Origin: Bacillota bacterium
GTDB taxonomy: Bacteria > Bacillota > Bacilli > Alicyclobacillales > SLC66
Assembly (NCBI GenBank): GCA_021821185.1
Contig: JAKACU010000051.1
Span: 1 to 13,951 of the forward strand
Length of the DNA: 13,951 bases
Direction of reading: 5' to 3'
Shown here: piece after piece, positions 1 to 7,149 of the stretch
Numbering within the stretch: the first letter of the stretch is position 1
Layout of the letters: each line of letters starts with the position of its first letter
Made by a program: the position numbers and the translations under genes
The notes under the pieces: model-generated
Told to the model about the DNA's origin: nothing
The model's input: the letters and a program-made list of their open reading frames with translations, nothing else
The model's database searches: none

Positions 1-186
1 AGCAAGCTTCTTTTGTTCGAAGTATCCTTGGGGCGTGGCCACAATAGAAAATCCTTTCGCACGCAATACAGCGATATCCTTGACGATAACTTGGCGAGTC
101 ACGCCAAACTGGTGCGCCAGATCAGTTCCCGTAATCGGATGATCGCTTTGGTGAAGCAATTGTACTAAGCGTTCTCGACGATCCAT
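1..186 (-). CDS. niaR: NiaR-like transcriptional repressor of NAD biosynthesis, N-terminal part (runs off the window)
   Basis: Only the first 62 codons are inside the window, starting at an ATG at 186 preceded by a GGGGG Shine-Dalgarno sequence seven bases away. The translation begins MDRRERLVQLLHQ and continues with PITGTDLAHQFGVTRQ, then VIVKDIAVLRAKGF and ATPQGY. This is a winged-helix HTH_11 domain, and the PITG, VTRQVIVKDIA, LRAKG and ATPQGY signatures match the N-terminus of the NiaR/YrxA family. Those proteins repress NAD salvage and synthesis genes when nicotinate is bound by a C-terminal 3H domain, which lies outside the window and cannot be checked. The gene starts 30 bp after the M24 peptidase gene, so co-transcription is likely. 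Another HTH_11 regulator of the BirA/DeoR type is the main alternative. Confidence 0.75.
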   Translation of the reverse strand, partial: MDRRERLVQLLHQSDHPITGTDLAHQFGVTRQVIVKDIAVLRAKGFSIVATPQGYFEQKKLA

Positions 187-216
187 CCGTGTGCCCCCTT
201 ACGAAAAAGTAGAAAT

Positions 217-1305
217 TTATATAATGATCAATTCCTTAGTAAACTGTGTCAAGATGCGTACCCCGTCTGAGGTGACCACCACATCATCCTCGATACGCAC
301 ACCCAATTGTGAAGGTACATAAATGCCCGGCTCCACAGTAAACACCATGCCAGGTTCCAAGCGCAGATCATTGCCTCTCATAATGCTAGGAAATTCATGC
401 ACATCAAGTCCCAATCCATGTCCTGTACGGTGCGTAAAATAGGGTCCAAAACCAGCATCTTCAATAATGTCACGCGCTGCCCTATCCACCTCTTGCGCAG
501 TAATGCCTGAACGAATGATCGACAAGGCCATGGCTTGTGCCTTTTTTACCGTTTCATAGACATGATGGGCTTCTTGGCCCGGATCACCGAAAGAAAGTGT
601 TCGCGTCGTGTCAGCACTGTAGCCATGAACCATAGCACCGTAATCAAGAACAACGAGTTCCCCCTCACGAATCCTGCGGTCAGAGGGTTCCCCATGAGGC
701 AAAGCCGCACGTTCCCCGGCGCAAACGATCGTCGAAAATGGTACACCTGCTGAACCAAGGCGTCTCATGCGATACTCTAATTCTGCAGCAACCTCCACTT
801 CAGCCATACCCGCCTTAAGGATTGGCAACATATCTTGCAACGCTTGATCCACAATGCCAGCCGCACGCTCAATCGCGTTGATTTCTGTCTCATCTTTGAT
901 CAAGCGCAAACCCATCACCAGATCATCAGCTGTCGTAAAACCTTGAGCGACACCACGCAAGGCATCCGCTTCAAACAAACGCAATTGATCGTGTTCGATA
1001 CCGATCTTGCTACTTTGAGTGAGGTTCAAAAAACGGACGAAATTATCTCTTGCTATCTCGTATCCGTCTTCGTCTTGAAATGTGAATATACTCCACTCAT
1101 CATGATCACGATAAGTTTCCTCTTCCAATAAAGGGACAATCAAGGCCATAGTGCCATCTTGAGTCATACCTAATAAGGTAAGGCGCTCGCTTTTGTGAAT
1201 GTGCTTTCCCGTAACATATTCAAAACTCGCACCTGGCGCAAGAATCATATGTGTCAGTCCACGGACAAGCATACGTTGTGCCATTTTTTGCAGACGTTCT
1301 GTCAA
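217..1305 (-). CDS. M24B family metallopeptidase, Xaa-Pro dipeptidase/aminopeptidase
   Basis: A cytoplasmic two-metal peptidase of 362 residues, expected to cleave dipeptides or short peptides with proline in the second position. Residues about 7-127 form a creatinase-like N-terminal domain and about 137-357 the pita-bread catalytic domain. All five metal ligands are visible: D221 (LDYGA), D232 (ADTTRT), H296 (TGHGLGL), E325 (VEPGIY) and E339 (RIEDD). H303 (DVHEF) is the usual catalytic histidine. There is no signal peptide. Length and order match Bacillus YqhT/PepQ-type enzymes; whether it is a dipeptidase or an aminopeptidase cannot be decided from sequence. The start is a TTG at 1305 with GGAAGTG seven bases upstream; an in-frame ATG at 1284 lacks a ribosome site. 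It follows the M6 protease gene after 32 bp, so the two may act together in peptide use. Confidence 0.9.
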   Translation of the reverse strand: MTERLQKMAQRMLVRGLTHMILAPGASFEYVTGKHIHKSERLTLLGMTQDGTMALIVPLLEEETYRDHDEWSIFTFQDEDGYEIARDNFVRFLNLTQSSKIGIEHDQLRLFEADALRGVAQGFTTADDLVMGLRLIKDETEINAIERAAGIVDQALQDMLPILKAGMAEVEVAAELEYRMRRLGSAGVPFSTIVCAGERAALPHGEPSDRRIREGELVVLDYGAMVHGYSADTTRTLSFGDPGQEAHHVYETVKKAQAMALSIIRSGITAQEVDRAARDIIEDAGFGPYFTHRTGHGLGLDVHEFPSIMRGNDLRLEPGMVFTVEPGIYVPSQLGVRIEDDVVVTSDGVRILTQFTKELIII

Positions 1306-1337
1306 GTAGCAACACTTCCATTGTAGTATTCTGAAAT

Positions 1338-3032
1338 CTAACCCGTCACATGCAAGTAGATAAGCGAGGTAAGGTGTTTGGCAAAAACCGAGATGATAAC
1401 TGTACCGTCCTCGGTAAACGTAGCGGTATTTCCGTGCAACACGGCACCACCTTCCAGGACAGAAAAGACACCTTCATGAGAAATATCCACCGTATGCCCA
1501 CCCTCAGTATACAAAGCATGCAACGTAACCTTTTGCGTCCGCAGTACGCTTAGATTCTTGTTCGGACGAGGTATCACAAGCGATGCACCAGATTGTCTGT
1601 CTTCGACGTCAAGGGAGACAACTTTCGCCGAATTTACGCTGATATTCGTCAAATTGATGCCGATACTTTGCCCATCCCACAATAAATTGTTAGGTTTGCT
1701 CGTTGCCGTGAACCGGTTATTTGCAAGCGTTGGATAGGTATCCGCGCCTTGTGAGCTGTCGCCTGATGAAGACTGCAAATCCTTCGATCCATTTGCTTCT
1801 TCGATCATGACGTCATAATGATGTGTCTTATTTTGTGACGGCGAATTAAGCACATTATTAATCCAATCGGAACTTGAAAACATCGCCATGTTACCATCAA
1901 TATGCCAAATGAGTAAACCAAAACTCGGCAACGCTGCATCATCAGAAATGGGCTCTACATTATCCAGCAAAAAGTAGTCCTTTTGCGTTCCTGAAGGCAT
2001 CAGCGCATACACCACGGGACTGGTTTCGATCGGTTGTATCGGTAATCCGGTAATGCTCTCATGGATAACAATCGGTTTGACCCAACCGAGCAAGATCCGG
2101 GACAATGGGTCTAATTCTGCTGGCTGTGCACCTTGCGGATTGCCATTCCAATTCCCTTGCGCCATGATCGACCATGGACCATCGCCTTGCCCTACTTGAT
2201 CTGACGATGATGTGTCATACAAATCATCAAGCCCAAGAAGATGCCCAAACTCATGCGCATAGACACCAATCGTCGAAGGTGCACCCGATTGATCAGCCAA
2301 CTCCGGCACCAAATCATAATTAGATAGCAACGCATACGCCATGGCGGTTTTGCGTTGACCTTGCTTACCCGTGCGCACTGTCGGCATATATGGTACGCGA
2401 ATCGACTTGCCTAGCGTGCTTTCTACTGGCCAAACGAGTGAGGTATCCGTTGCCTCAACATCAGCACCATATCCGGTAAATACTAAAGAAAGATAAGGAA
2501 TCTGACCATTTGCAACATACGGTTGAAAATTAAATCCGTTCTGACGCAATAAACGAATCGCGTCATTAACGATACCATCATCATCATTGGGATAAGGGCT
2601 TCCTGAACCATTATCGAGTCCTGCATAGTACGATTCTGTGTGTGGCAAATTGAGAAATCGTCCACTATGTAAGGGATCCCCCACAACGTTACCTTGTAAG
2701 TCAAACTGTCCATAGGAAACTTGACGGTAATAGGAGGCAACGGAATTCGTCCTGCCAAAGTAAAGCGATTGAATCGTTCGCAAACTTTCTTCCTGATGTT
2801 GATTTTTAAATGCAACGGCAATAACCAGCATCTGTGCTTGTGCATGCATGGGCGCTAAAGTCAGACCACTTTGTGATGAAGGAACCTTCGAAATCACATC
2901 CTGACTCAAAGACTCATTAGGTTTCGATGTGGCATGAACGACTTGCGTCGTAGGTAAGTAAACTCCCCATTCAGTAAAAAAAACCATCATCATGGCAAAC
3001 ACCATCGCCAATCGCCGTACGTACCCCAACAA
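1338..3032 (-). CDS. Secreted M6 family metalloprotease (immune inhibitor A-like)
   Basis: A zinc endopeptidase likely exported to the cell surface or medium. Numbering from the upstream ATG at 3053, the N-terminus has basic residues, a hydrophobic stretch at about 15-27 and a VVHA cleavage-like site near 38-41. The HExxHxxGxxD signature is HEFGHLLGLDD, with H267, E268, H271 and D277, and a downstream SIMAQGNW holds a Met-turn-like methionine (M297). A beta-rich C-terminal region from about 475 to the end looks like a bacterial Ig-like domain. I place the start at the TTG at 3032 because GGGGAGG lies seven bases before it, while the ATG at 3053 has no ribosome site and may coincide with the transcription start. 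This gives 564 residues; the ATG would give 571. The substrate is unknown. The next gene downstream encodes a proline-peptide peptidase, consistent with protein scavenging. Confidence 0.88.
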   Translation of the reverse strand: MLGYVRRLAMVFAMMMVFFTEWGVYLPTTQVVHATSKPNESLSQDVISKVPSSQSGLTLAPMHAQAQMLVIAVAFKNQHQEESLRTIQSLYFGRTNSVASYYRQVSYGQFDLQGNVVGDPLHSGRFLNLPHTESYYAGLDNGSGSPYPNDDDGIVNDAIRLLRQNGFNFQPYVANGQIPYLSLVFTGYGADVEATDTSLVWPVESTLGKSIRVPYMPTVRTGKQGQRKTAMAYALLSNYDLVPELADQSGAPSTIGVYAHEFGHLLGLDDLYDTSSSDQVGQGDGPWSIMAQGNWNGNPQGAQPAELDPLSRILLGWVKPIVIHESITGLPIQPIETSPVVYALMPSGTQKDYFLLDNVEPISDDAALPSFGLLIWHIDGNMAMFSSSDWINNVLNSPSQNKTHHYDVMIEEANGSKDLQSSSGDSSQGADTYPTLANNRFTATSKPNNLLWDGQSIGINLTNISVNSAKVVSLDVEDRQSGASLVIPRPNKNLSVLRTQKVTLHALYTEGGHTVDISHEGVFSVLEGGAVLHGNTATFTEDGTVIISVFAKHLTSLIYLHVTG

Positions 3033-3039
3033 GTTCCTT

Positions 3040-3046
3040 CCTCCCC
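3040..3046 (-). promoter_or_regulatory. Shine-Dalgarno site deciding the M6 protease start
   Basis: On the minus strand this reads GGGGAGG and is followed after seven bases by TTG (3032-3030). It lies inside the reading frame if the ATG at 3053 is used, so it supports the shorter product starting at TTG. Confidence 0.6.
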
Positions 3047-3058
3047 GCTTCATCTATG

Positions 3059-3087
3059 ATCATACACGGGGCAGGAAAACTGTACAA
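3059..3087 (-). promoter_or_regulatory. Candidate sigma-A-type promoter for the M6 protease gene
   Basis: On the minus strand TTGTAC (3087-3082) and TATGAT (3064-3059) are 17 bp apart. The -10 box matches consensus at five of six positions; the -35 box matches only at its first three. Transcription would begin near 3052, on top of the ATG at 3053, which fits translation from the TTG at 3032. The promoter lies in the 36-bp gap after the glycosylase-like gene. It is only a candidate because the -35 box is weak. Confidence 0.35.
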
Positions 3088-3089
3088 CA

Positions 3090-3542
3090 TTAATTATGAC
3101 ACCTTTCCACTTCCGTATCAGATCTGTTTAACAACTCCATAAAGAGTACCTTTGAAGCACTCTCTCCAATCAAATGAAATGTCTTTTGAAGAACTTTGCT
3201 ACCATCCTTGTGCCCTTGTACTAAAACTTGATTGGCAAAATGCGCTAAGGTGATCTCATGTTCCCGAAGCTGTAGACACACTCTTGCATTTTCCACGGTG
3301 GCACGTACTTTACGAGCGTTTTTAATGATATGTGAATCACGGCTCACTAATTTTTCAACGATCAACTCATCAAACTCCGCTACACGATCAAGTTCGAATT
3401 GTAAGAATGCCTCCTCAAAACCCGACCAATACTTCTCTACCACAGCACGCGTAAATCCCGTGCAAAAAACGATTTTCGTTAGAAGTGCGAAAAAATCTGC
3501 ATCCGATCCCTCGTACCTAGGCAACTTTGAAGAAACTAACAT
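3090..3542 (-). CDS. Diverged DNA-3-methyladenine glycosylase I (Tag)-like protein
   Basis: A 150-residue protein whose conserved pattern follows the Tag family of helix-hairpin-helix base excision glycosylases: CTGFTRAVVEKYW (27-39), FLQFELDRVAEFDE, HIIKNARKVRATVENAR, and a late FHLIGESASKVLFMEL that matches the family VGxxxxxxFMQA helix. It is shorter than the roughly 187-residue E. coli enzyme and lacks the N-terminal part with the zinc-binding Cys and His. By my alignment from memory, I24 replaces the base-recognising Glu38 and R32 replaces Trp46 of E. coli Tag. So 3-methyladenine excision is doubtful; it may be a repurposed or substrate-shifted member. The ATG start has GGGAG upstream with normal spacing, so the short N-terminus appears native. 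The M6 gene follows after 36 bp to its ATG, or 57 bp to its TTG. Confidence 0.6.
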   Translation of the reverse strand: MLVSSKLPRYEGSDADFFALLTKIVFCTGFTRAVVEKYWSGFEEAFLQFELDRVAEFDELIVEKLVSRDSHIIKNARKVRATVENARVCLQLREHEITLAHFANQVLVQGHKDGSKVLQKTFHLIGESASKVLFMELLNRSDTEVERCHN

Positions 3543-3685
3543 TGATATCTCCCTTTCCTATGCGAACTCATCTTGTACTAGCTCTAGCATAGCAAGAGCA
3601 TAGAATTCGTCGATGCACTCTTGGAGATATTTATGATGTAAGCGAAAAAACAGCAAAAAACGCCGCCACGAAAAAGAATGAGCCA

Positions 3686-3707
3686 GCAAAGATTATTACA
3701 TCTTTGC
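3686..3707 (-). terminator. Hairpin after crh, possible transcription terminator
   Basis: On the minus strand GCAAAGAT and ATCTTTGC form a perfect 8-bp stem with a 6-base loop, about 60 bp after the crh stop. The T-rich stretch CATTCTTTTT begins a few bases later rather than directly after the stem, and further T6 tracts follow near 3643-3660. It probably ends the glk-crh unit, but it is A+T rich and not a classical strong terminator. The rest of the 225-bp gap (3543-3767) shows no convincing gene. Several TATGCT/TAAATA motifs could be -10 boxes for the glycosylase-like gene, but none has a good -35 partner. Confidence 0.5.
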
Positions 3708-3767
3708 ACACTCTCTTTATCCCGACCGCGTTATATCATCTGCTGTACATTTCAATTGCTGTTTGTC

Positions 3768-4025
3768 TTACTCTTCTGAAGCGACTAATGCAGCCAAACG
3801 TTCTACCGCTTGATCACCATCTGTACCGTTGGCGCGAATCGTCACATCCACACCACGCGGAATGACTAACGACATTAACCCCATAATACTTTTTGCATTG
3901 ACTGACTTTCCGTCTTTTTCAAGTTGAATATCGCTACTAAATTTGTTTGCTTCTTGGACAAAAAGCGCCGCTGGGCGTGCCTGCAAACCGCCACGCAAAT
4001 TTACCATAATCGTCCGTTCTGCCAT
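3768..4025 (-). CDS. crh: HPr-like catabolite repression protein Crh
   Basis: An 85-residue protein with the HPr fold. Gln15 (GLQARPA, residues 13-19) stands where HPr has the PEP-dependent phospho-histidine, so it should not pass phosphate to sugar transporters. Ser46 is kept (NAKSIMGLMSL, 43-53). This Gln15/Ser46 pair is the hallmark of Crh, which in Bacillus is phosphorylated on Ser46 by HPr kinase and then acts as a co-regulator of CcpA in carbon catabolite control. It lies 53 bp after whiA, the same position as in B. subtilis. The ATG has an excellent AAGGAGGT site six bases upstream. No HPr kinase gene is in the window. Confidence 0.93.
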   Translation of the reverse strand: MAERTIMVNLRGGLQARPAALFVQEANKFSSDIQLEKDGKSVNAKSIMGLMSLVIPRGVDVTIRANGTDGDQAVERLAALVASEE

Positions 4026-4078
4026 GAGTATACCTCCTTCAATCCTACGTTAAAAATATCGCACAGGAATTTATCACA

Positions 4079-5056
4079 TTATACCAAACGGTCAACTACT
4101 TCGCCAGTTACATTCCCGTTAAATCCGTGTTTGCCCCGTATCTTATTGGCCAACTCGTCTAGCTTGCGCAAGCGATGATTGAGTCCCGATTTGCTGACTT
4201 GATCAGGCAGTAACCGGCATAGTTCAGACAAAGTGACATCCGGGTTTTGTAAGCGAGCCAGGGCAACGATACGAAGTTTCGCGGGCAAACGCTCCAACCC
4301 ATATTCCTTATCCAAAAAACGGATATTATCCAACTGTCGTACTGCCGCCACAATCGTTTTATTGAGATTGGCTGTTTCACAATTCACAAGGCGATTGACT
4401 TGATTGCGCATACCTTTCACGATACGAACATCCTCAAAGCGCAGTAACGCCTGGTGTGCGCCAATCAGTCCCAAAAAATCGACGATCTTCTCGCCTTCCT
4501 TAATATACACGATATACCCTTTTTTGCGTTCAATCACTTTACCATGTAAAGAAAAACCATCCATCAAATGCAACAACGCATAGGCATGCTTCTCGTCATG
4601 ACTCGCGACTTCTAGATGATACGAACTGCTATCCGGATCATTCACTGATCCGCTTGCTAAAAAGGCGCCACGTAAGAAAGACTTTTTGCAACATGTTTTC
4701 GAGAAAATACTTGGAATTTCTTGCATGATACCCCGTTCTGGACTGAAAAGATGCAAAGACACAAGAAAATCCTGTACGCCATGACGCAAACGCACAATGT
4801 AGACGTTGTTCTTCTTAAGGCGCATCTTGCGTTGAACAAGTACTTGCAACGATCCTTTTTGGAGCGATTTCATCAAGGTGTAGATGCGCCTGGCAATAGC
4901 CGCATTTTCTGTCGCCACATCGAGCACGATCGCAGCATCATCGACGGGGCGTAAAATTCCACATTGCTGGATGATACCTATCAATTCAGCTTTTTCACAA
5001 CAGGGCTTTTGGTGAATTTGTGTCAATTCCTTTTTCGTGCGAGCAGCAAATGACAC
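4079..5056 (-). CDS. whiA: DNA-binding protein WhiA
   Basis: A 325-residue homologue of sporulation/division regulator WhiA, which in Bacillus is nucleoid-associated and affects cell division and chromosome segregation. The N-terminal part is a degenerate LAGLIDADG-endonuclease-like fold, with TENAAIARRIYTL near 48-60 and FLRGAFLASGSV near 127-138. The C-terminal HTH is at about 271-305 and contains the conserved SGLNHRLRKL. The LAGLIDADG catalytic acids are not expected to be active in this family. I place the start at the GTG at 5056 because GGGGGG lies six bases upstream and the product then begins with SFAARTKKELT, matching the usual MSFA start. The ATG at 5062 abuts the G-run with no spacing. 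It follows yvcK after 28 bp and precedes crh. Confidence 0.95.
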   Translation of the reverse strand: MSFAARTKKELTQIHQKPCCEKAELIGIIQQCGILRPVDDAAIVLDVATENAAIARRIYTLMKSLQKGSLQVLVQRKMRLKKNNVYIVRLRHGVQDFLVSLHLFSPERGIMQEIPSIFSKTCCKKSFLRGAFLASGSVNDPDSSSYHLEVASHDEKHAYALLHLMDGFSLHGKVIERKKGYIVYIKEGEKIVDFLGLIGAHQALLRFEDVRIVKGMRNQVNRLVNCETANLNKTIVAAVRQLDNIRFLDKEYGLERLPAKLRIVALARLQNPDVTLSELCRLLPDQVSKSGLNHRLRKLDELANKIRGKHGFNGNVTGEVVDRLV

Positions 5057-5062
5057 GGCCAT

Positions 5063-5068
5063 CCCCCC
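5063..5068 (-). promoter_or_regulatory. Shine-Dalgarno site deciding the whiA start
   Basis: A GGGGGG run on the minus strand directly touches ATG (5062-5060) but is six bases from the in-frame GTG (5056-5054). Normal spacing and alignment to the family MSFA N-terminus both favour GTG. Confidence 0.7.
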
Positions 5069-5084
5069 TGATTCGTTATCGGTA

Positions 5085-6245
5085 TTATGCTTCTTTATGT
5101 TCCCGACCGATCAAAGCAAGCACTTGCATCGCCACGAGATCAGGATCATGACGCGCGTACATCGAATAATGCAAAAAATTTCTCGCAATCACAGTTAATC
5201 CAAGTTCGTGTAACTTTTCAACGTCTGCAATAACTGGAAAAGATCCTTTAGCTTCATATTGTTCAAGCACAGCCGGAAGAATCGCCGCTGAATTCACAAT
5301 GATCATATCAAAAAAGTGAGTACCTACATGTTCATAAATGGCCCGAACATGATCCGATGCACTAAAACCATCCGTTTCACCAGGTTGGGTCATCACATTA
5401 CATATATAGATTACTTTAGCCGGAGAAGAACGAACAGCATCAGCGAGCCCTGGAACAAGTAAATTCGGCAAAATACTCGTATACAGGCTACCTGGCCCCA
5501 CTACAATCGCATCCGCTTCCTGCAACGCTTCAAGAACCTCAGGTAGTGGCTCAACATCTTTGGGTAATAACTCAACACGACGGATTTTCTTTTTGACAAG
5601 AGGAATTTGCGATTCACCAACGATATGTGATCCGTCATCAAACCATGCCGCGAGTGTGATCGGCCTTTTTGCCGCAGGTAAAACACGGCCACAAACTGCT
5701 AGAACGCGACTCGTTTCTTTAACCGCCGTCTCAAAATCACCTGTGATTCCCGTCATGGCCGTCAAAAAAAGATTGCCAAAACTATGTCCGGACAATTCCG
5801 AATCCTGACCGAAACGGTACTGCCACAATTGTTCCAATAACGGCTCTGTATCGGCTAAGGCCACCAGACAATTTCGTATGTCACCAGGTGGAGGCATGGA
5901 TGCCGATCGCAATCGGCCAGAACTGCCTCCATCATCCGCCACCGTAACGACGGCCGTAATTTCGGTATCAAGTCCTTTCAAGCCACGTAAAAGGACGGGT
6001 TGACCCGTTCCACCACCAATCGCAACTACGCGCGGGCGTTTGCGGTCATGCTGTAACATAAGCCGCTGGCGTGCCTGATCACGCAGACGCAACAACAATA
6101 ACACGACAAGACCAACTGCAACACACACCGTTCCTAGAACAACTAACCGCACGACACGCGTTTCTTGTGCGACGCTTGCTACAAGGAGACCTAACCCAAA
6201 CACCAATATCAGCCATGGCCATTCGCGTATATGCTTTCTCATCAT
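5085..6245 (-). CDS. yvcK: YvcK/gluconeogenesis factor, UDP-GlcNAc-binding protein with two predicted N-terminal membrane helices
   Basis: A 386-residue CofD-like Rossmann protein. In B. subtilis YvcK is needed for growth on gluconeogenic carbon sources, affects cell shape and PBP1 placement, and binds UDP-GlcNAc. Visible family motifs are AIGGGTGQP (75-83), DDGGSSGRLR (104-113), PPGDIRNCL (119-127), GHSFGNLFL and VVGPGSLYTS. Unusual compared with B. subtilis YvcK are two hydrophobic segments, about residues 9-27 and 31-52, followed by a basic stretch (RLRDQARQRL). This suggests membrane tethering with the nucleotide domain in the cytoplasm. The start is the ATG at 6245, which overlaps the rapZ stop by four bases and has AAAGGA upstream; a second ATG follows directly. 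The open frame extends 72 codons further upstream, but that part is the rapZ gene read in another frame. Confidence 0.93.
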   Translation of the reverse strand: MMRKHIREWPWLILVFGLGLLVASVAQETRVVRLVVLGTVCVAVGLVVLLLLRLRDQARQRLMLQHDRKRPRVVAIGGGTGQPVLLRGLKGLDTEITAVVTVADDGGSSGRLRSASMPPPGDIRNCLVALADTEPLLEQLWQYRFGQDSELSGHSFGNLFLTAMTGITGDFETAVKETSRVLAVCGRVLPAAKRPITLAAWFDDGSHIVGESQIPLVKKKIRRVELLPKDVEPLPEVLEALQEADAIVVGPGSLYTSILPNLLVPGLADAVRSSPAKVIYICNVMTQPGETDGFSASDHVRAIYEHVGTHFFDMIIVNSAAILPAVLEQYEAKGSFPVIADVEKLHELGLTVIARNFLHYSMYARHDPDLVAMQVLALIGREHKEA

Positions 6246-7111
6246 TCGCTGTCCTTTGCGATATCGCGATGAACGATCGTGACTTTTTGCTTCGATTGCA
6301 AGTGCTCGCGCAATCGTTCGGCAAGCGCCACAGAGCGATGTCTGCCGCCTGTACAACCGATGCCAATCACGACTTGTGGCTTCCCTTCGCGCTGATATTG
6401 AGGCACTAGAAAGTCCACCATATCCAGTAAATGCGTCATAAATTCCGTTGTCGCAGGCCATTGCATCACATAATCATAGACGGCAGGATCTTGACCTGTG
6501 CGCTTGCGTAGCGAATCCAAATAATACGGGTTCGGCAAAAAACGGACGTCAAAAACAAGATCAGCATCGATTGGCAATCCGTACTTAAATCCAAACGAAA
6601 CGATGTGCACAGTCAATTCTCCGGGACGAACGGTGCTAAGCCGCTGTGCAAGAATGTCCTTGAGCTCAGCAGGCTTCATTTCACTCGTATTCACAACCAG
6701 GTGTGCCCTTTGGCGCACGCTTTCAAGCAAGGTTCGTTCTTTTGCTATACCTTCAGTAATGCGCCCTTCTTTGGATAAAGGATGCCTTCGCCGCGACGCT
6801 TTATACCGGCGCACCAAAACTTCATCATCAGCTTCGAGATACAAAATATAATAGGCAATTTGACGTTCCTCTAGCTCGCGTAAGGAATCAAACAAGGCGG
6901 CAAAAAACTCTCCGCCACGAAGATCACACACGAGAGCGATACGACGTACCGAATCGGTTGATTGCTGGACCAATTCACTAAACTTCGGAATGAGTGCAGG
7001 GGGGAAGTTGTCCACGCAAAAATAGCCGAGATCCTCTAGACTGCGTAAAGCCACTGTTTTCCCTGCTCCAGACAAACCTGTAATAATCACAAGTCGCGTA
7101 AATCGCGGCAT
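6242..7111 (-). CDS. rapZ: RapZ/YvcJ family nucleotide-binding protein
   Basis: A 289-residue P-loop protein that binds and hydrolyses GTP/ATP in the B. subtilis homologue YvcJ; the enteric RapZ controls GlmZ/GlmY small-RNA decay and so glucosamine-6-phosphate synthesis. The Walker A motif is GLSGAGKT (12-19), followed by CVDNFPPAL (32-40), which is typical of the family. The C-terminal domain carries GCTGGRHRSV (252-261), the conserved ligand-binding signature. Length is normal. The ATG at 7111 has AGGGGGGAG about five bases upstream. It is translationally coupled to yvcK through an ATGA overlap and lies 38 bp after glk. In a Firmicute the RNA-adaptor role is unproven, so the molecular function here is best described as a nucleotide-binding regulator. 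Confidence 0.95.
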   Translation of the reverse strand: MPRFTRLVIITGLSGAGKTVALRSLEDLGYFCVDNFPPALIPKFSELVQQSTDSVRRIALVCDLRGGEFFAALFDSLRELEERQIAYYILYLEADDEVLVRRYKASRRRHPLSKEGRITEGIAKERTLLESVRQRAHLVVNTSEMKPAELKDILAQRLSTVRPGELTVHIVSFGFKYGLPIDADLVFDVRFLPNPYYLDSLRKRTGQDPAVYDYVMQWPATTEFMTHLLDMVDFLVPQYQREGKPQVVIGIGCTGGRHRSVALAERLREHLQSKQKVTIVHRDIAKDSE

Positions 7112-7149
7112 CGTTCTCCCCCCTTATACCAGATCATTCGATCGCCTAA

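Noticed and set aside
535..753. Plus-strand and alternative-frame ORFs inside pepQ and throughout the other genes
   Set aside because: They have no recognisable domains and lie fully within strongly supported genes on the other strand or in another frame, as expected for chance open frames.
4079..5056. LAGLIDADG fold of WhiA taken as a homing endonuclease
   Set aside because: The fold is the known degenerate domain of WhiA; the C-terminal HTH and the rapZ-yvcK-whiA-crh order identify it as WhiA, not a mobile element.
6246..6461. 72-codon upstream in-frame extension of yvcK
   Set aside because: It overlaps the 3' end of rapZ in another frame, has no YvcK similarity, and an ATG with a ribosome site at 6245 gives the expected coupled start.
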